Below, one piece after another: positions 28,803-37,441 of a stretch of 64,000 nt of DNA. A model generated the notes under the pieces. It was not told the origin of the DNA and did no database searches. It was given only the letters and a program-made list of their open reading frames with translations. The position numbers and the translations under genes are program-made. The stretch is from Sporosarcina sp. FSL K6-3457 (GTDB lineage Bacteria; Bacillota; Bacilli; Bacillales_A; Planococcaceae). The stretch covers positions 62,001-126,000 of the forward strand of contig NZ_JBBOWX010000002.1 of assembly GCF_038007285.1 (NCBI RefSeq). The letters run 5' to 3'. The stretch's first letter is position 1, and each line of letters starts with the position of its first letter.

Positions 28803-29869
28803 TGTATCCATATGATTTAGCGAAACAAGAAAAGGAGAGGTTTCTTCTCCAACAATTGAATGAATTGACGGATTGTCATGTTGAATATTGTTCAGAATAT
28901 CGTTCGATGGTTGAAAAGAGTGGAGGATTTACACAGGCTGAGACGTTGGAGGAGCTGCCATTTATCCCCGTTCAATTGTTTAAGATGATGGATCTTTTAT
29001 CTATCCCTCGTGAAGACGTTGTTAAAGTTCTAACGTCAAGTGGTACGACTGGACAGCAAGTGTCGAAGATTTATCTGGATCGAGAAACAGCAGTTAGTCA
29101 GACGCATGCGCTTGTAGAAGTGATGAAGCCAGTATTAGGCGGAAAACGATTACCTATGGTTATTTTAGATACAAAATCGGTATTGAAAGATCGAACATCT
29201 TTCAGCGCACGTGGAGCTGGGATTTTAGGTTTCTCTAATTTTGGACGGAAACATTTTTATGCGTTAAATGAGGATATGACGGTCGATTGGGATGGATTGC
29301 GTCATTATTTGGACGAGCATCGAGGGTCTACGATTTTGCTGTTCGGCTTTACTTTCATGGTATGGGAATATTTTTATCAAGAAGCTGAGAAGCAAAATAT
29401 TCAACTTGATATGGGAGAGAGTATTTTAATTCATGGCGGTGGTTGGAAGAAGCTTCAGGATGAAGCAGTGGATGCCGATATATTTAAAAGGGAGTTAAAA
29501 GAGCGTTTTGGAATTCGGCGTGTCCATAATTATTATGGAATGGTGGAGCAGGTCGGTTCGATTTTTGTGGAGTGTGAGCAGGGACATTTGCATACGCCGA
29601 ATTATGCAGACGTACTTATTCGAGATGCAATTACATTTGGCCCCCTCCCCATGGGAGAGCAAGGGTTAATTCAAGTGATGAGTGTATTACCAAAAAGTTA
29701 CCCAGGTCATAGTTTGTTAACTGAGGATTTGGGAACCATTTTAGGGGAAGATAATTGTTCTTGTGGTTGGAAAGGAAAATATTTTACTGTGGCAGGACGG
29801 ATTCCAAAAGCAGAGTTACGCGGGTGTAGCGATACGTTTGCATTTGACCGGAAGGAAGGGAATGGCTGA
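28799..29869 (+). CDS. LuxE-like acyl-protein synthetase
   Basis: Resembles LuxE, the adenylating subunit of the lux fatty acid reductase, which activates an acyl group and passes it to LuxC. The motif VLTSSGTTGQQVSKIYLDRE near residue 80 is the AMP-binding loop. FSARGAGILGFSNFGRKHFY and the ILIHGGGWKKLQDEAV and NYYGMVEQVGSIF segments are typical of this family. Cys residues in NCSCGWKGKYF are near the C-terminus. Two adjacent ATGs (28799, 28802) are possible starts. There are no luciferase genes (luxAB), so light production is not implied. Confidence 0.85.
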   Translation: MMYPYDLAKQEKERFLLQQLNELTDCHVEYCSEYRSMVEKSGGFTQAETLEELPFIPVQLFKMMDLLSIPREDVVKVLTSSGTTGQQVSKIYLDRETAVSQTHALVEVMKPVLGGKRLPMVILDTKSVLKDRTSFSARGAGILGFSNFGRKHFYALNEDMTVDWDGLRHYLDEHRGSTILLFGFTFMVWEYFYQEAEKQNIQLDMGESILIHGGGWKKLQDEAVDADIFKRELKERFGIRRVHNYYGMVEQVGSIFVECEQGHLHTPNYADVLIRDAITFGPLPMGEQGLIQVMSVLPKSYPGHSLLTEDLGTILGEDNCSCGWKGKYFTVAGRIPKAELRGCSDTFAFDRKEGNG

Positions 29870-31071
29870 TGCGTGTATTTTGGCCGAAGTCACAGAATTG
29901 GCGTGAAGTTATCTTTGATTTGCGGAAGCAAGAGACACTGACACCTTTTCATCCTGAAGTATTGTCATTTGTTCAAGCGCTTTCGATGCGTCTTGTTCGA
30001 ATGAGGGCCTATCCCGAAGTTGTCGCACTTGGCTATTGGCTACGTAGAGCACATATTCATGAGATGAAAGAGGCTTGGCTTGAGGAAACGAAAAATCGAT
30101 TTGTGAAATCGCGTGGTACTGTATTTCATTTGGCACCATCGAATGTTGATACGATTTTCATTTATTCTTGGATGCTATCGTTGTTAGCAGGAAATCGGAA
30201 TATTATTCGTGTCTCGGGAAAGGAGCAATTGCAGACGAATGCGTTGCTTTCCGTGATTATCGACGTGTTACAAGAAGCAGAACATACGACGATTGCTGAA
30301 AGAACAATTGTGTTGACATATGATCATAGCGAGCAAGTGACTGCCTTTTTAAGCAGCGAGTGCCATACACGTGTTGTATGGGGCGGCGATGAAACGGTAA
30401 ATGCGATTCGACGTATCCAGCTTGCGCCGATTGCCAATGAACTTGTATTTCCTGACCGATTTTCGTTAGCTGTATTGAATGCTGAAGCGGTGCTACACGC
30501 GAAATCCGAAGAAAAAGAGCAACTACTGCAACGATTTTATAATGATTCATTTTGGTTTGATCAAATGGCTTGTTCATCACCAAGATTAATTGTTTGGACG
30601 GGTTCTAATGAAGTCATTGAGGCTGTACAAATAGAATTTTGGTCTTTGTTTGATCAAGTTATTCGTGCGAAAGAAGCAGAACTCATGTCTGCAATCCAAG
30701 TACAGAAATTTGCAACGGGCTTAGCGTTAGCCGCGGAAGTGGAAACGAAGGAATTCAAGCATGGGACGACATTTTCCAGAGTGTCATTTGAACGTGTACC
30801 GGCCAATGTTCGTGAACGACATTGTGGCGGTGGTTTGTTTTTTGAATGTAAGGCAACTGAATTAGCGGGAGTAAGCACGATGATCGTGGATAAGGACCAG
30901 ACAGTTAGTTACTTTGGTTTCTCAAAAGAGGAATTGGGTGCATTTGTAGAACAGGTCCCAACACGTGGCATCGACCGCATTGTGCCAGTTGGACAGGCAT
31001 TGGATTTTGATGGTGTTTGGGACGGGCAAAGTTTCTTAAAATCTTTTACGAGGGAAGTTGTGATTTTGTGA
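29869..31071 (+). CDS. LuxC-like acyl-CoA/acyl-protein reductase
   Basis: Resembles the LuxC aldehyde-dehydrogenase-like reductase that reduces an acyl thioester to an aldehyde. FHLAPSNVDTIFIYSW with the preceding region fits the NADPH-binding part. Cys235 in FDQMACSSPRLIVW is the expected acyl-accepting residue. The 400 residues are somewhat shorter than LuxC (~480). It is coupled to the LuxE-like gene by a 1-nt overlap and to pseH by another. The paired LuxE/LuxC set predicts a fatty or hydroxy-acyl aldehyde as product. Confidence 0.85.
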   Translation: MRVFWPKSQNWREVIFDLRKQETLTPFHPEVLSFVQALSMRLVRMRAYPEVVALGYWLRRAHIHEMKEAWLEETKNRFVKSRGTVFHLAPSNVDTIFIYSWMLSLLAGNRNIIRVSGKEQLQTNALLSVIIDVLQEAEHTTIAERTIVLTYDHSEQVTAFLSSECHTRVVWGGDETVNAIRRIQLAPIANELVFPDRFSLAVLNAEAVLHAKSEEKEQLLQRFYNDSFWFDQMACSSPRLIVWTGSNEVIEAVQIEFWSLFDQVIRAKEAELMSAIQVQKFATGLALAAEVETKEFKHGTTFSRVSFERVPANVRERHCGGGLFFECKATELAGVSTMIVDKDQTVSYFGFSKEELGAFVEQVPTRGIDRIVPVGQALDFDGVWDGQSFLKSFTREVVIL

Positions 31072-31607
31072 TGAAATGGATGCAGATTCAGGAAGAACAT
31101 CTGCAGTTGATTTTAGATTGGCGGACAACTGAAGTTGTCACGCGCTATATGTATACGGATATTCCGTACAGTATGGATAATCAGCGGAAATGGCTAGATG
31201 GTATTCGGAAAGATGAAAATGGATACTACTGGGTGATTTCTTATCGCGACGAGCTAATCGGTTTCATTTCCATTACAGCAATCGATTGGAAAAACAAACG
31301 AGGTTTTTGGAATTTTTATATCGGTAATCCGGAATATGCGATGTTGGCTGGTTTTTTAGGACCGTATATGTACAATTATGCATTTAGTGAATTAGGGCTT
31401 GAGAAACTAATGGGTGAAGTGATGGGGAGTAATGAAGGTGTTCGAAAACTGCATCTGAAGCAAGGTGCTCGAGAAGTTGGGAAAATGGAACATCACATTT
31501 TGAAGAATGAACAGTGGCATGATGTCTATCTATTTGAAATGACGAAAGAACGATGGGAAGAAGTAGGACAGAAATATAAAAAATATATGGCGGAAGTGAT
31601 TCGATGA
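31071..31607 (+). CDS. pseH: Pseudaminic acid pathway N-acetyltransferase
   Basis: GNAT-fold enzyme that acetylates the 4-amino group of UDP-4-amino-4,6-dideoxy-N-acetyl-altrosamine. It has the PseH hallmarks HLQLILDWRTTEVVTRYMYT, the IGFISITAIDWKNKRGFWNF strands and GVRKLHLKQGAREVG in the acetyl-CoA region. The start is ATG 31071, one base into the LuxC-like stop; a GTG lies directly before it. The end overlaps pseF by 4 nt. Confidence 0.9.
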   Translation: MKWMQIQEEHLQLILDWRTTEVVTRYMYTDIPYSMDNQRKWLDGIRKDENGYYWVISYRDELIGFISITAIDWKNKRGFWNFYIGNPEYAMLAGFLGPYMYNYAFSELGLEKLMGEVMGSNEGVRKLHLKQGAREVGKMEHHILKNEQWHDVYLFEMTKERWEEVGQKYKKYMAEVIR

Positions 31608-32326
31608 AAACAATCGTCATTATCCAAGCTCGCATGGGCTCGTCCCGCCTATCAGGTAAAATATTGAAGCCATTGGGCGAGGTAGATGTATTAACATATG
31701 TGACTTCCCGCTGCAGGAAGATTCAAGGTGTTAGTGAGGTCATCGTAGCAACATCACTTTTGCGACAGGATGACGCGGTAGAGCAATGGTGTGTAGAAAA
31801 TGGAATTGCTTGTTTCCGTGGTTCAGAAGAAGATGTGTTGGATCGCTATGTGCAGTGCGCGAAGCAATATGAGCCTGATTATGTGATGCGTGTAACGTCG
31901 GATTGTCCGTTTGTCGATTACGAAATGGCGAATGACATTGTTGCAATCATGGAGCGGGAGCGTGTCGATATCGTTGATGTAGTAGGGGAGATGCCGCGAG
32001 GGCTTGCGGTGGAACTTATTTCATATAAGGCACTGCTTTTTATTCATGAAAATGGGCAGGAGCCAAGGCATCGGGAGCATGTGACGTATTATGCGTATGA
32101 GTATCGTGAACAGTTTCAACGTGCGGTTTACGATGTACCGGTGAATCGTCTTTATCCTGAACTTCGAATTACGCTTGATACAGAAGAAGATTATGCGCTC
32201 TGTCAGGCGGTTGCTAGTCATTTTAATAATTCACTTGTATCAAATTCGGATGTTATACAATACTTGGTCGAGCATCCGGAAGTAGCAAAGTTGAATACGC
32301 ATATTGAACAGAAGCCGGTGATTTGA
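31604..32326 (+). CDS. pseF: Pseudaminic acid cytidylyltransferase-type enzyme
   Basis: SpsF/PseF-type nucleotidyltransferase expected to make CMP-pseudaminate. The CTP motif IIQARMGSSRLSGKILKPLG is at residues 5-24. VATSLLRQDDAVEQWC and MRVTSDCPFVDYEMA follow, the latter with the metal Asp. RITLDTEEDYALC is near the C-terminus. The 240 residues are full length. Flanking pseH, pseG and pseI support the assignment over a generic spore-coat SpsF. Confidence 0.87.
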   Translation: MKTIVIIQARMGSSRLSGKILKPLGEVDVLTYVTSRCRKIQGVSEVIVATSLLRQDDAVEQWCVENGIACFRGSEEDVLDRYVQCAKQYEPDYVMRVTSDCPFVDYEMANDIVAIMERERVDIVDVVGEMPRGLAVELISYKALLFIHENGQEPRHREHVTYYAYEYREQFQRAVYDVPVNRLYPELRITLDTEEDYALCQAVASHFNNSLVSNSDVIQYLVEHPEVAKLNTHIEQKPVI

Positions 32327-32390
32327 TTGGATAAATAATAAGAAAGTGTATGAAGGATAGCTTGAGATGCTTTTGAAAGAGGGATATAAA

Positions 32391-33296
32391 ATGGATGCAT
32401 TAAAAATTCTTCATCGTGTTAAAGAGATATATGAAAAAAATGAAAATATTATTGGATATTTAAAAGACATTGAAGATAGGAAAGAGAATACAATTGAAGA
32501 TATTTTAATTAGTTATGATTTTCAAGCGGGTTCTTATGTTAAAGGATACCAAAATAATCAGGAGAAAAAGGAAGCTTATTGCGATGAGATTGCATCAGTT
32601 TTAAACGGTCTTGGTTCGATGGATTCAATTTTAGAAGCAGGTATTGGTGAAGGAACTACTCTTGGACCGGTGCTGAACAAGCTTCATCAAGTACCTAAAA
32701 CTATAGTTGGATTTGATTTGTCCTGGTCACGAATCAAGTATGCGAAAGAATTCTTAAATGAGTATGGGTATCATGATATCTTATTAACGACTGGGGATTT
32801 GTTAGAGATGCCAGTTATGGGAAATTCAATAGACGTTGTATATACCTCACATGCAGTTGAACCGAATGGTGGTAAGGAGAAGGAGATTCTTCAAGAGTTA
32901 TATCGTGTTGCAAGAAAATATGTAGTTTTGTTCGAGCCCGCCTATGAACTAGCAACAGAAGAAGCACGTCAAAGAATGGTTCAACATGGGTATGTGACGA
33001 ATCTTTATGAAACTGCACTTGAACTAGGTTATTCTGTGGTGGAATATAAATTGCTTTATTCCCCGATTAATCCTTTGAATCCCACGGGTGTGATGGTCAT
33101 TGAAAAGAAATTGGATGAACGTAAATCAGATTTAGAGAATTCGGTTATTTGTTGCCCGCTTACAAAAACAAGTTTGGTTGAAAACAATAGTGCATTATTT
33201 ACTCCAAAAGGTCTACTTGCGTATCCGATAGTAAAAGGCATCCCATGTTTACTCCCAAGTAATGCAATAATTGCTACTAAATTTTTGGAAGAATGA
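32391..33296 (+). CDS. SAM-dependent methyltransferase with C-terminal Trm112-like segment
   Basis: Class I methyltransferase. The SAM motif ILEAGIGEGTTLGPV is near residue 82, VGFDLSWSRIKYA (motif II) and VVYTSHAVEPNGG (motif IV) follow. The last ~50 residues, with VICCPLTKTSLVEN and LLAYPIVKGIPCLLP, look like a Trm112/zinc-ribbon-type segment with Cys pairs partly retained. The start is ATG 32391 after GAAAGAGGG. Placed between pseF and pseG, it probably methylates the nonulosonic acid or a linked sugar, giving an O- or N-methyl derivative. The substrate is inferred from position only. Confidence 0.8.
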   Translation: MDALKILHRVKEIYEKNENIIGYLKDIEDRKENTIEDILISYDFQAGSYVKGYQNNQEKKEAYCDEIASVLNGLGSMDSILEAGIGEGTTLGPVLNKLHQVPKTIVGFDLSWSRIKYAKEFLNEYGYHDILLTTGDLLEMPVMGNSIDVVYTSHAVEPNGGKEKEILQELYRVARKYVVLFEPAYELATEEARQRMVQHGYVTNLYETALELGYSVVEYKLLYSPINPLNPTGVMVIEKKLDERKSDLENSVICCPLTKTSLVENNSALFTPKGLLAYPIVKGIPCLLPSNAIIATKFLEE

Positions 33297-33311
33297 TTGG
33301 TGGTATCCGAG

Positions 33312-34298
33312 ATGAAAGTAATCATTCGAACGGACGCTTCTATTGAAATTGGTAGTGGACATGTCATGCGCTGCTTGACGATTGCCGGGGCATTGCGTGA
33401 ACGTGGTTGTCATGTGTTGTTTATGATGAACGAATTACCGGGGAATTTGATTGGATTAGTCCAATCTAAAGGCTTTGAAGTGGTTCATGATTTTCAGCCG
33501 GCTGATTTGTGTATTATTGATCATTACGGGATTGATGAGCGATGGGAACAGTCGATTCGTCCATTTGTGAACAAGATTGCAGTGATCGATGATTTAGCGG
33601 ATCGTCAGCATGATTGTAATCTATTGTTGGATCAAAATACCGTGCCTGATTTTGAAGCGCGTTACGATATTCTGGTGCCAAGTCATTGTATGAAGTTGTT
33701 AGGCCCAAGGTATTTGATTATGCGTGATGAGTTTGTGCGGGAACGCCAACAAATGCGTGAACGAGATGGAACTGTGGGGAGATTGCTTATTTTTATGGGA
33801 GGCACGGATCCGACAAATGAGACGCTGAAAGTATTGCGTGCTTTGCAAAAGACAAATGTGACGTTTCCACATATTGATGTTGTTGTCGGTGCTGGTAATC
33901 CGAGTCGGATAGAAATCGAAAAGATTTGTTTACATGAAGGTTTTCATTTTCATTGTCAAATCGATTACATGGCGTCATTAATGGCACAAGCAGATTTCGC
34001 AATTGGAGCTGGCGGGAGTGCGACATGGGAACGTTGTTATGTCGGATTACCTTCATTGAGTACGATCGTTGCGGAGAATCAGATTGTGGCAACGGAAACA
34101 GCAGCTTCTTTGGGGGCTGTTTTGAATACCGGCTGGCATGAAAAGGTAACAGTTGAAACATATCTACAATTGTTAGAGGCTCTGTCAAATCGACAGAAAG
34201 AATTGCAAGAGATGAGTCTAAACGGGTTGAAATTGACGGGGAGTCCAGAAGGTCCCAATCTATGGATTAAAAAAATAATGGAGTTGATGCAGGAATGA
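33312..34298 (+). CDS. pseG: UDP-2,4-diacetamido-trideoxy-altropyranose hydrolase
   Basis: GT-B-fold hydrolase releasing UDP from the diacetamido sugar, fourth step of pseudaminic acid synthesis. Hallmarks are IIRTDASIEIGSGHVMRCLT with the catalytic His, VIDDLADRQHDCNLLLDQN, the FMGGTDPTNETLKV loop and IGAGGSATWERCYVGLPSL. The 328 residues are normal. The start is ATG 33312; an upstream TTG at 33297 is less likely. The end overlaps pseI by 4 nt. Confidence 0.92.
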   Translation: MKVIIRTDASIEIGSGHVMRCLTIAGALRERGCHVLFMMNELPGNLIGLVQSKGFEVVHDFQPADLCIIDHYGIDERWEQSIRPFVNKIAVIDDLADRQHDCNLLLDQNTVPDFEARYDILVPSHCMKLLGPRYLIMRDEFVRERQQMRERDGTVGRLLIFMGGTDPTNETLKVLRALQKTNVTFPHIDVVVGAGNPSRIEIEKICLHEGFHFHCQIDYMASLMAQADFAIGAGGSATWERCYVGLPSLSTIVAENQIVATETAASLGAVLNTGWHEKVTVETYLQLLEALSNRQKELQEMSLNGLKLTGSPEGPNLWIKKIMELMQE

Positions 34299-35338
34299 AG
34301 ATTGGTAATCGAAAGATTGGACGAAGTGAAAAGCCATTTATTATCGCGGAAATGTCCGGCAATCATAATCAATCACTTGAGCGAGCATTAAAAATAGTTG
34401 ATTTGGCGGCCGAGGCTGGAGCTGATGCAGTGAAATTGCAAACGTATACGCCAGATACGATGACGCTTGATATACATACGGGTGAATTTTTTATCGAAAG
34501 TGATACGAATTTATGGAAGGGGCAGTCGCTGTACAATTTGTATCAAGAGGCGTACACACCTTGGGAGTGGCATGAAGCTATTTTTAATCGTTGTAAGGAG
34601 CATGGCATGCTCGGTTTCAGTTCACCGTTTGATGAAACAGCAGTTGATTTTTTAGAAATGCTGGATGTGCCTGCTTATAAAATTGCATCATTTGAAAATG
34701 TGGATATTCCGTTAATAAAAAAAGTAGCTGCAACAGGGAAGCCTATTATTATTTCGACAGGAATGGCATCCATTGCAGAGCTTGATGAAGCTGTACAAGC
34801 GGTTCGTTCACAAGGGAATGACCAGCTAGTTTTGTTGAAATGTACAAGTACGTATCCCGCAACACCCGAAAACTCAAATATCGCAACGATTCCGCATATG
34901 CAAGAGCTGTTTAGTACGGAAGTCGGCCTATCTGACCATACAATGGGAGTTGGGACTGCGATAGCGGCGGTGACACTTGGCGCTACAGTCATTGAGAAGC
35001 ATTTTACGACATCACGAGCAGAAGGTGGCGTCGATGCGGCGTTTTCAATGGAGCCACATGAGTTAAAACTGTTAGTGGAAGAAACGGAACGAGCGTGGAG
35101 CAGCTTAGGGACTGTCACATATGGTCCGACAGATGCAGAAAAACCTTCATTGGAGCATCGTCGTTCGCTTTATATTGGGGCGGATTTGAAAGCGGGAAGT
35201 GTGTTGACGAAGGAAAATGTACGTGTCATTCGTCCAGGACATGGACTTGCACCGAAGCATTTAGAGCTAGTTCTCGGTAAAACGATTAAAGTTGATGCAG
35301 CCAAAGGAACTCCACTAAGTTGGGAGCTATTGCTATGA
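34295..35338 (+). CDS. pseI: Pseudaminic acid synthase
   Basis: Condenses the 2,4-diacetamido-trideoxy-altrose with phosphoenolpyruvate. The NeuB-type barrel shows FIIAEMSGNHNQSLERAL, DAVKLQTYTPDTMT, PIIISTGMASIAEL and LSDHTMGVGTAIAAV. A C-terminal SAF/antifreeze-like domain begins near residue 288 (RRSLYIGADLKAGSVLT, then IRPGHGLAPKHL). The 347 residues are full length. The ATGA overlap on both sides shows tight coupling with pseG and pseC. Confidence 0.93.
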   Translation: MKIGNRKIGRSEKPFIIAEMSGNHNQSLERALKIVDLAAEAGADAVKLQTYTPDTMTLDIHTGEFFIESDTNLWKGQSLYNLYQEAYTPWEWHEAIFNRCKEHGMLGFSSPFDETAVDFLEMLDVPAYKIASFENVDIPLIKKVAATGKPIIISTGMASIAELDEAVQAVRSQGNDQLVLLKCTSTYPATPENSNIATIPHMQELFSTEVGLSDHTMGVGTAIAAVTLGATVIEKHFTTSRAEGGVDAAFSMEPHELKLLVEETERAWSSLGTVTYGPTDAEKPSLEHRRSLYIGADLKAGSVLTKENVRVIRPGHGLAPKHLELVLGKTIKVDAAKGTPLSWELLL

Positions 35339-36480
35339 AGAAAAGAGAGACATTTCTATCCTATGGTCAACAAACTATTGAAGAGGACGACATTGCGGCC
35401 GTAGTAGAAATATTACGTTCGCCTTTTTTAACACAAGGACCGAAAGTGGAAGAGTTTGAACAGGCTGTTGCAGATTATGTCGGGGCGAAGTATGCAGTTG
35501 CTTTTTCCAATGGAACTACAGCGTTGCATGGGGCTTGCTACGCGGCGGGAATTAGTAATGGGGATGAAGTGATTACAACACCTATTACGTTTGTAGCGAC
35601 ATCGAATGCAGTATTATATTGCGGTGGCACGCCAGTTTTTGCAGATATTGATGAGCGAACATATAATATTGATCTGCTTGAAATTGAAAAGAAAATTACG
35701 TCTAAGACAAAAGTTATTATGCCGGTAGATTTCACGGGGCAACCGGTAGATTTGGATGCCATTATGGACATTGCTAGACGCCATAATTTGATTGTTATTG
35801 AAGATGGAGCACATTCACTCGGGGCAACTTATAAAGGTCATAAAATAGGATCACAGGCTGATATGACGATGTTCAGTTTTCATCCGGTCAAACCGATTAC
35901 GACAGGTGAAGGAGGAATTATTACGACTAATTCGGAAGTGTTTTATGAGAAGTTAAAACTGTTTCGCAGCCATGGGATTAGTAAGACGCCTTATGCTATC
36001 GAACAGGGCGACTGGTACTATGAGATGACTGAGCTCGGGTCTAATTATCGCATGTGTGATATCCAGGCAGCACTAGGTGTGTCTCAGATGCATAAAGTTG
36101 ATGGCTTTATTGAACGACGTCGTGAGATTGCGGATTTGTATAATGAAAAGTTAGCAATGATTCCAGGAATTATTTTACCAGAGCAATTGGAGGAAACAGA
36201 ATCCGGATGGCATTTGTATATGATTCAATTGGATAGCCAAGTACTTAAAAAATCACGCAAAGAGATTTTTAATGAAATGCGTGAAAGGAATATTGGTGTC
36301 CATGTTCATTATATTCCTGTGTATTGGCAGCCTTATTATAGAGAGTTAGGCTATGAAAAAGGACTTTGTCCGGTTGCGGAGAAGTGGTACGGGCAGGCAT
36401 TGACCTTACCGATTTATCCGGGGATGACGGATGAGGATGTTGGGGATGTTGTGGGGGCTTTTAGGAAAGTGGTTAGATAA
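35335..36480 (+). CDS. pseC: UDP-4-keto-sugar aminotransferase (pseudaminic acid pathway)
   Basis: PLP-dependent DegT/DnrJ/EryC1 aminotransferase making the 4-amino-altrosamine. FLSYGQQTIEEDDIAAVVE, LTQGPKVEEFE and FSNGTTALHGACYA bind cofactor phosphate and sugar. IEDGAHSLGATYKGH has the ring-stacking Asp, and FSFHPVKPITTGEGG carries the Schiff-base Lys. The start is ATG 35335 overlapping the pseI stop. It closes the island operon. PseB, which supplies its substrate, is absent from the window. Confidence 0.92.
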   Translation: MKKRETFLSYGQQTIEEDDIAAVVEILRSPFLTQGPKVEEFEQAVADYVGAKYAVAFSNGTTALHGACYAAGISNGDEVITTPITFVATSNAVLYCGGTPVFADIDERTYNIDLLEIEKKITSKTKVIMPVDFTGQPVDLDAIMDIARRHNLIVIEDGAHSLGATYKGHKIGSQADMTMFSFHPVKPITTGEGGIITTNSEVFYEKLKLFRSHGISKTPYAIEQGDWYYEMTELGSNYRMCDIQAALGVSQMHKVDGFIERRREIADLYNEKLAMIPGIILPEQLEETESGWHLYMIQLDSQVLKKSRKEIFNEMRERNIGVHVHYIPVYWQPYYRELGYEKGLCPVAEKWYGQALTLPIYPGMTDEDVGDVVGAFRKVVR

Positions 36481-36638
36481 GTATTATGCATAATTTATTA
36501 ATCTTTGGCTTTAATCAAGACCTTTTCAATTACAATAAGCATAAACTATTTTGCATTTTGAAGAGTAGATGGATACTCATAATGTAAGAAGCAATGACCG
36601 CCAAGGAACTTGATTATATGCGGAAATATTAATAAGAA

Positions 36639-36667
36639 TTGATTATAAAGAACGCGTGCTCTATAAT
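36639..36667 (+). promoter_or_regulatory. SigA-type promoter of the small Cys-rich gene
   Basis: TTGATT (36639-36644), a 17-nt spacer, then a perfect TATAAT (36662-36667), 62 nt before the small gene's ATG. The start site would fall beside the palindrome at 36681. Confidence 0.6.
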
Positions 36668-36680
36668 AGTAATTATGCGG

Positions 36681-36690
36681 AACGTACGTT
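36681..36690. promoter_or_regulatory. Possible operator palindrome AACGTACGTT
   Basis: A perfect 10-bp palindrome sits 14 bp downstream of the -10 box, inside an imperfect 16-bp dyad (36679-36694). Its position just past the expected start site suits a repressor operator. No cognate regulator gene is adjacent. Confidence 0.35.
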
Positions 36691-36729
36691 TCGTTTTTTG
36701 TGAATAATCTTAAGAAAGTGGGTGACTAA

Positions 36730-36936
36730 ATGGGTATCTATTACGTAAATAAAAATGCGCAGTCGAACGGGGATCATGAGGTGCATGTTAGCACATGTGT
36801 TCATTTACCGTCTTCTGAAAACCGTCAGTATTTGGGTTCCTTTACGAATTGTAGAGATGCAGTACAAGAGGCAAAGAAATACTATACAAATGCTGATGGC
36901 TGTTACTATTGTTCGAAGCCATGTCATAATAACTGA
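36730..36936 (+). CDS. Small His/Cys-rich conserved hypothetical protein
   Basis: 68 residues beginning MGIYYVNKNAQSNGDHEVH, with VSTCVHLP, LGSFTNCRDAVQEAKKYY and a C-terminal GCYYCSKPCH. The Cys and His residues (C, C, CxxC, CH) could bind metal. A good ribosome site (GAAAGTGGGTG), a strong promoter and a downstream hairpin support it as a real single-gene unit. I recall similar short proteins annotated as hypothetical in many bacteria; no function is known to me. Confidence 0.75.
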   Translation: MGIYYVNKNAQSNGDHEVHVSTCVHLPSSENRQYLGSFTNCRDAVQEAKKYYTNADGCYYCSKPCHNN

Positions 36937-36956
36937 ATAGCGACACTCTCACTAAC

Positions 36957-36991
36957 AAACCCGATTCGGACATAGAGTCCAAAGCGGGTTT
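36957..36991 (+). terminator. Hairpin after small Cys-rich gene
   Basis: AAACCCG (36957-36963) pairs with CGGGTTT (36985-36991), with an inner GGA/TCC. The following run is only moderately T-rich (TGTCGTTTC). Confidence 0.55.
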
Positions 36992-37441
36992 TGTCGTTTC
37001 ATCTACTCAATCTTTAATCTGGAAATGGGTCATCACTCAGCACTCGTTTAAATCTAGCAGAGACGTCTATTTGTTATGCGTATTGAAAAGGTATACTTAT
37101 TTTTATAGTTCAAGCTTATCATTTACGTATTTTTTGCGTAGAAAAGGAAACCCTATGAGTAAGGTTACAGTTTTTTTGAAATTGAATATTGGTGAAAGCT
37201 CTTATAATATCGATGGCTAACAATTATTTCAATATTGGTTATGCTATAATTTACTTTAACTAGAACCTACAACAAAAAGTCAAGTAATCTATTGATCGAA
37301 TAAGGAAAATTTGTGTATCTGAAGTTAGTTTTAACCTACTATATGTCATTATTAAAGCCAAGTAGATCTTTGTGGATGACAGTTGCCTTATTTTAAAGAA
37401 TAGGAAAATCCATTATTCTAGTAAAAGGGGATTATATTAAG
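36992..37441. other. 450-bp spacer before the ATPase gene
   Basis: No gene is visible. An extended -10 element TGCTATAAT lies at 37242-37250, about 190 nt before the ATPase start, without a good -35. It is the best promoter candidate for the two-gene unit and would give a long leader. Confidence 0.3.

Noticed and set aside
26402-31071. Bioluminescence operon
   Set aside because: LuxE- and LuxC-like genes are present, but no luxA, luxB or luxD; context is glycan synthesis.
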